From: Gammaproteobacteria bacterium
GTDB taxonomy: Bacteria > Pseudomonadota > Gammaproteobacteria > Halothiobacillales > Halothiobacillaceae
Assembly (NCBI GenBank): GCA_029335925.2
Contig: JARJMX020000145.1
Coordinates: forward strand, 1 to 6,473
Length of the DNA: 6,473 nucleotides
Direction: 5' to 3'
Of this stretch, positions 3,823 to 6,473 are shown piece after piece. The translations under genes were made by a program, and so were the position numbers. Below the pieces are notes generated by a model. It saw nothing but the letters and a program-made list of their open reading frames with translations. It was not told the DNA's origin and searched no databases. Position 1 is the first letter of the stretch, and every line of letters starts with the position of its first letter.

Positions 3823-6473
3823 TGTCTGTCCCTCACACCCTAGCCAGCGACACCTACCGCCTGATGCTGACGCCCTCGGGTGCGGGCGAGGCCAGGCGCG
3901 GCGAACTGCAGCTCAACCGCTGGCATGGCGACACGCTTGAGGACGACCTCGGTTTTTTTATCTACCTGCGCGATGCGGAGAGCGGGGCCTTCTGGTCGGT
4001 CGGCCGCCAGCCGGTGCCGGATGCGAACGGCACGGAATGCGGCCATGCCTTCGGCGAGGGCTTCGCCTGCTTCATCAAGCGTAGCCACAGGATCGAGGCG
4101 CGCATGACCGTATGGGTGGACGGCGACCGGGAACTGCGCCTAATCCGCCTGAAGAACCTCGGGGAAAAATCACGCCGAATCGAACTGACCTCCTACCTTG
4201 AGCCGGTGCTCCACCATCCCGCCGCCGATGCCGGTCACCCGGCCTTCGCCAAGCTGTTCGTGCAGACCGAGGTGGTCATGGAGCAGGCGGCACTGCTGGC
4301 CCGCCGCCGTCCGCGCGGCGCGGACGAGCGCTTCCCCTGGCTCGTGCATGGCCTGCTCGGCGCGCAGGTCAGCGGATTCGAGACCGATCGCATGCGCTTT
4401 ATCGGCCGCGGCCGTTCGCTGGCCGCCCCGCAGGCCATGCTGGATGCGGGGCTCTCAGGTACGGCAGGCAACGTGCTCGACCCCTGCCTGGCCCTGCGCA
4501 CCCTAATCGAGCTCGCCCCGGGGGAGGAGGCCGATGCCCTGTTCGTCCTCGGCGTGGCCGAAGATCGTGAGGCCGCACTCGCCCTTTTGGCCGAGCCCGT
4601 GGAGCCCGTGGGCGCCAGCCTGCTCCCTGATGTGGCGCTGACTCATATCCATACCCCTGCCGCTTTGGCCCGCCCGGCCACCCAGGAGGGCGCATGCACC
4701 CTACCTCTGCACCACAGTGCCGAACTGCTGCAGTTCGAGAATGGTTACGGCGGCTTCAATGCGGATGGTTCCGAGTATGTCATCCGTCTGCCGCGTAAGG
4801 CCGACGGGACGCTCAAGCGCCCGCCGCTGCCTTGGTCCAACGTGCTCGCCAATGCCCACAACGCGGGCTGCATCGTCAGCGAGAGCGGAGCCATCCACAG
4901 CTTCGCCCAGAACAGCCGCGAGCACCGCCTGACCCCCTGGTTCAACGACCCGGTCATCGACCCGCATGGGGAGGCCTTCTATCTGCGCGATGAGGACCAA
5001 GGCCTGTACTGGTCCCCCACCCCCGGCCCAGTGGCGGGCGCGGGGGACTATGAAGTGCGCCATGGCTTGGGCTACACCCGCTTTACGCACATCAGCCAGG
5101 ATCTTAAGCAGCACACCACCGTGTTCGTGCCGCAGGAGCAAAGCTGCCGCATCGTGCGTATCGAGCTGCGCAACCTCTCCGACCGCACGCGCCACCTGTC
5201 GGTCTTCAACTACAACCGGCTGGTGCTCGGCGTCGACCCGAAGGGTAGCGCCCCGCACCTTGAAACTGTTTGGGATATGGACGCGCATGCCCTGATCGCC
5301 CGCAACCCGAGCGCCGGGGCCTTCGCCGGATGTGTGGCCTACTGCGCACTGCTTACCCCCGCCGACGCCGTGTACTTCAGCGCCGACCGTGCTCACGTGA
5401 TCGGCCAGGGCCGCAGTCCCACTCGCCCGCTGGCGGTGGAGACGGCCGCCACCCTCGACGGACGCACCGGCAAGGGGCTGGACTGCGCCGCCCTGCAGGC
5501 CTGCATCACCCTGGAGCCGGGCGATGAGCGCACCCTAACCTTCATCCTCGGCGAAACCAACGATGTCGCTAACCTAGCAGCCCACCTGCGTGCTCTGCGT
5601 CAACCCGGAGCCATCGAGCAGCTCTTGGCCGAGGTCCGGTCCTTTTGGAAGGACTTCACCGGCAAGGCCCACGTTCACACCGGTAAGCCGGAGGTGGACC
5701 TTCTGGTCAATCACTGGCTGCCCTACCAGACCCTGGTATGCCGGATCTGGGCACGCACCGCCTACTACCAGTCCGGCGGTGCGTTCGGCTTCCGTGACCA
5801 GCTGCAGGATGCGCTCAACCTGATCCGTCACGATAGCCAGATCACCCGCCGCCAGATTCTGCTCAACGCCGCCCACCAGTTCGTCGAAGGCGATGTACTG
5901 CACTGGTGGCACCCTTTCCCCGACGGTACCAGCCGCGGCATTCGCACCCGCTTCTCGGATGATCTGCTCTGGCTACCCTACGCCACCGCCAAATACATCC
6001 AACACACCGGGGAGAGGAGCATCCTCGATGAGTCGGCAAGGTATCTTGTCGGCCCGCTGCTGGAGGATGGGGAAGACGAACGCTTTATGGTGCCGGAAGA
6101 ATCCGGCGAAACAGGCAGTCTGTACGAGCACTGCTGCCGTGCGCTCGACCGCTCGCTCAAGGTCGGCCGGCACAATCTGCCACTGATGGGCACCGGCGAC
6201 TGGAACGATGGCATGAACCGCGTCGGCCGGTTGGGCGTCGGCGAGAGCGTGTGGGTGGGGATGTTCCTGTACGCCATCCTTAGCGACTTCATCCCCCTGT
6301 GCGAAGCGCGCCGCGACCTCGCCCGCGCGGAAAAATACCGCGCCCACCGCGCCAAACTGCTCGAGGCCTTGAATACCGAGGGCTGGGATGGCGAGTGGTA
6401 CCGCCGCGCCTGGTACGACAACGGCGCTGTGCTCGGCTCGAAGGATTCCGACGAATGCCAGATCGACACCCTG
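3819..6473 (+). CDS. GH94-type glycoside phosphorylase-like protein, related to cyclic beta-1,2-glucan synthase C-terminus (partial, 3' end missing)
   Basis: This probable cytosolic enzyme has no signal peptide; GH94 members phosphorolyse beta-glucosides to sugar-1-phosphates. The frame stays open for 885 codons to the window end. Two tandem GH94-type beta-sandwich domains lie at about residues 8-258 and 302-592. They share YLRD (49-52, 388-391), the xLxNL motif (109-115, 448-454) and a GxGRS box (196-200, 529-533). After a linker helix at about 605-622, the (alpha/alpha)6 catalytic domain begins. It shows GFRDQLQD (657-664), FVEGD (688-692), RFSDDLLWLP (711-720), PEESGETGSLYEHC and TGDWNDGMNRVG, with DWND at 794-797 carrying the GH94 general-acid aspartate. 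The motif set matches cyclic beta-1,2-glucan synthases, and 1,2-beta-oligoglucan phosphorylase is the likeliest activity. The GT84 synthase module is absent. The phosphate-binding His and Thr-Gly loop would fall beyond the window end, so phosphorylase activity is inferred. ATGA overlap suggests translational coupling to gene 3. Confidence 0.93.
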   Translation, partial: MMSVPHTLASDTYRLMLTPSGAGEARRGELQLNRWHGDTLEDDLGFFIYLRDAESGAFWSVGRQPVPDANGTECGHAFGEGFACFIKRSHRIEARMTVWVDGDRELRLIRLKNLGEKSRRIELTSYLEPVLHHPAADAGHPAFAKLFVQTEVVMEQAALLARRRPRGADERFPWLVHGLLGAQVSGFETDRMRFIGRGRSLAAPQAMLDAGLSGTAGNVLDPCLALRTLIELAPGEEADALFVLGVAEDREAALALLAEPVEPVGASLLPDVALTHIHTPAALARPATQEGACTLPLHHSAELLQFENGYGGFNADGSEYVIRLPRKADGTLKRPPLPWSNVLANAHNAGCIVSESGAIHSFAQNSREHRLTPWFNDPVIDPHGEAFYLRDEDQGLYWSPTPGPVAGAGDYEVRHGLGYTRFTHISQDLKQHTTVFVPQEQSCRIVRIELRNLSDRTRHLSVFNYNRLVLGVDPKGSAPHLETVWDMDAHALIARNPSAGAFAGCVAYCALLTPADAVYFSADRAHVIGQGRSPTRPLAVETAATLDGRTGKGLDCAALQACITLEPGDERTLTFILGETNDVANLAAHLRALRQPGAIEQLLAEVRSFWKDFTGKAHVHTGKPEVDLLVNHWLPYQTLVCRIWARTAYYQSGGAFGFRDQLQDALNLIRHDSQITRRQILLNAAHQFVEGDVLHWWHPFPDGTSRGIRTRFSDDLLWLPYATAKYIQHTGERSILDESARYLVGPLLEDGEDERFMVPEESGETGSLYEHCCRALDRSLKVGRHNLPLMGTGDWNDGMNRVGRLGVGESVWVGMFLYAILSDFIPLCEARRDLARAEKYRAHRAKLLEALNTEGWDGEWYRRAWYDNGAVLGSKDSDECQIDTL
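3937..3959 (+). other. Terminator-like hairpin plus T7 run inside the GH94 gene
   Basis: GAGG at 3939-3942 can pair with CCTC at 3947-3950 across an ACGA loop, with two more possible T-G wobble pairs outside. Seven T follow at 3953-3959. This has the shape of a weak intrinsic terminator or pause site about 120-140 bases after the start codon. The frame is correct on both sides of the T run, so it is not a frameshift. The stem is short, so function is doubtful. Confidence 0.35.
4593..4610 (+). repeat. Tandem 9-base repeat in the GH94 interdomain linker
   Basis: GAGCCCGTG is repeated twice head to tail and encodes EPVEPV at residues 259-264, at the junction after the first beta-sandwich domain. 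It looks like a recent small duplication in a flexible linker. Confidence 0.85.

Noticed and set aside
4701..5396. Minus-strand open frame of 231 codons
   Set aside because: It is antisense to the second sandwich domain of the GH94 gene, where conserved motifs lie on the plus strand; no domain is visible in it.

Overview
The window is a densely packed, one-directional stretch of high-GC bacterial DNA with four genes, all on the + strand, and almost no non-coding sequence. The strong GC bias at third codon positions, the 4-base ATGA gene overlaps and the protein types suggest a high-GC proteobacterium. That is an inference from style and family content; no rRNA or other marker gene is present.

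Layout: (1) positions 2-682 hold the C-terminal three quarters of a MalF-type inner-membrane permease, cut off by the window start. (2) Positions 679-1488 hold a complete MalG-type partner permease that overlaps gene 1 by ATGA. (3) After an 18-base gap, positions 1507-3822 encode a 771-residue protein with a signal peptide, an N-terminal beta-sandwich region and an (alpha/alpha)6 six-hairpin glycosidase-like domain; I cannot assign it to a characterised activity. (4) Positions 3819-6473 overlap gene 3 by ATGA and encode at least 885 residues of a GH94-type protein, cut off by the window end. It has two tandem GH94-type beta-sandwich domains followed by an (alpha/alpha)6 catalytic domain with the DWND motif, and it resembles the C-terminal part of cyclic beta-1,2-glucan synthases (NdvB/ChvB/Cgs).

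The order importer permeases, exported carbohydrate-active enzyme, cytosolic GH94 enzyme reads as one sugar-scavenging operon. A glycan is trimmed outside the cytoplasmic membrane, the oligosaccharide is imported by a CUT1 ABC transporter, and it is probably phosphorolysed inside to glucose-1-phosphate. The likeness of gene 4 to cyclic beta-1,2-glucan synthase makes beta-1,2-glucooligosaccharides the first substrate to test, but no residue visible here proves this. The solute-binding protein and ATPase are not in the window.

No RNA genes, mobile elements, CRISPR arrays, origins or convincing promoters were found. No stretch longer than 18 bases lies outside a gene if gene 3 starts at 1507. 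Small sequence oddities are a terminator-like hairpin with seven T within the first 50 codons of gene 4, and a perfect 14-base palindrome next to a repeated GCATTTTT in gene 2.
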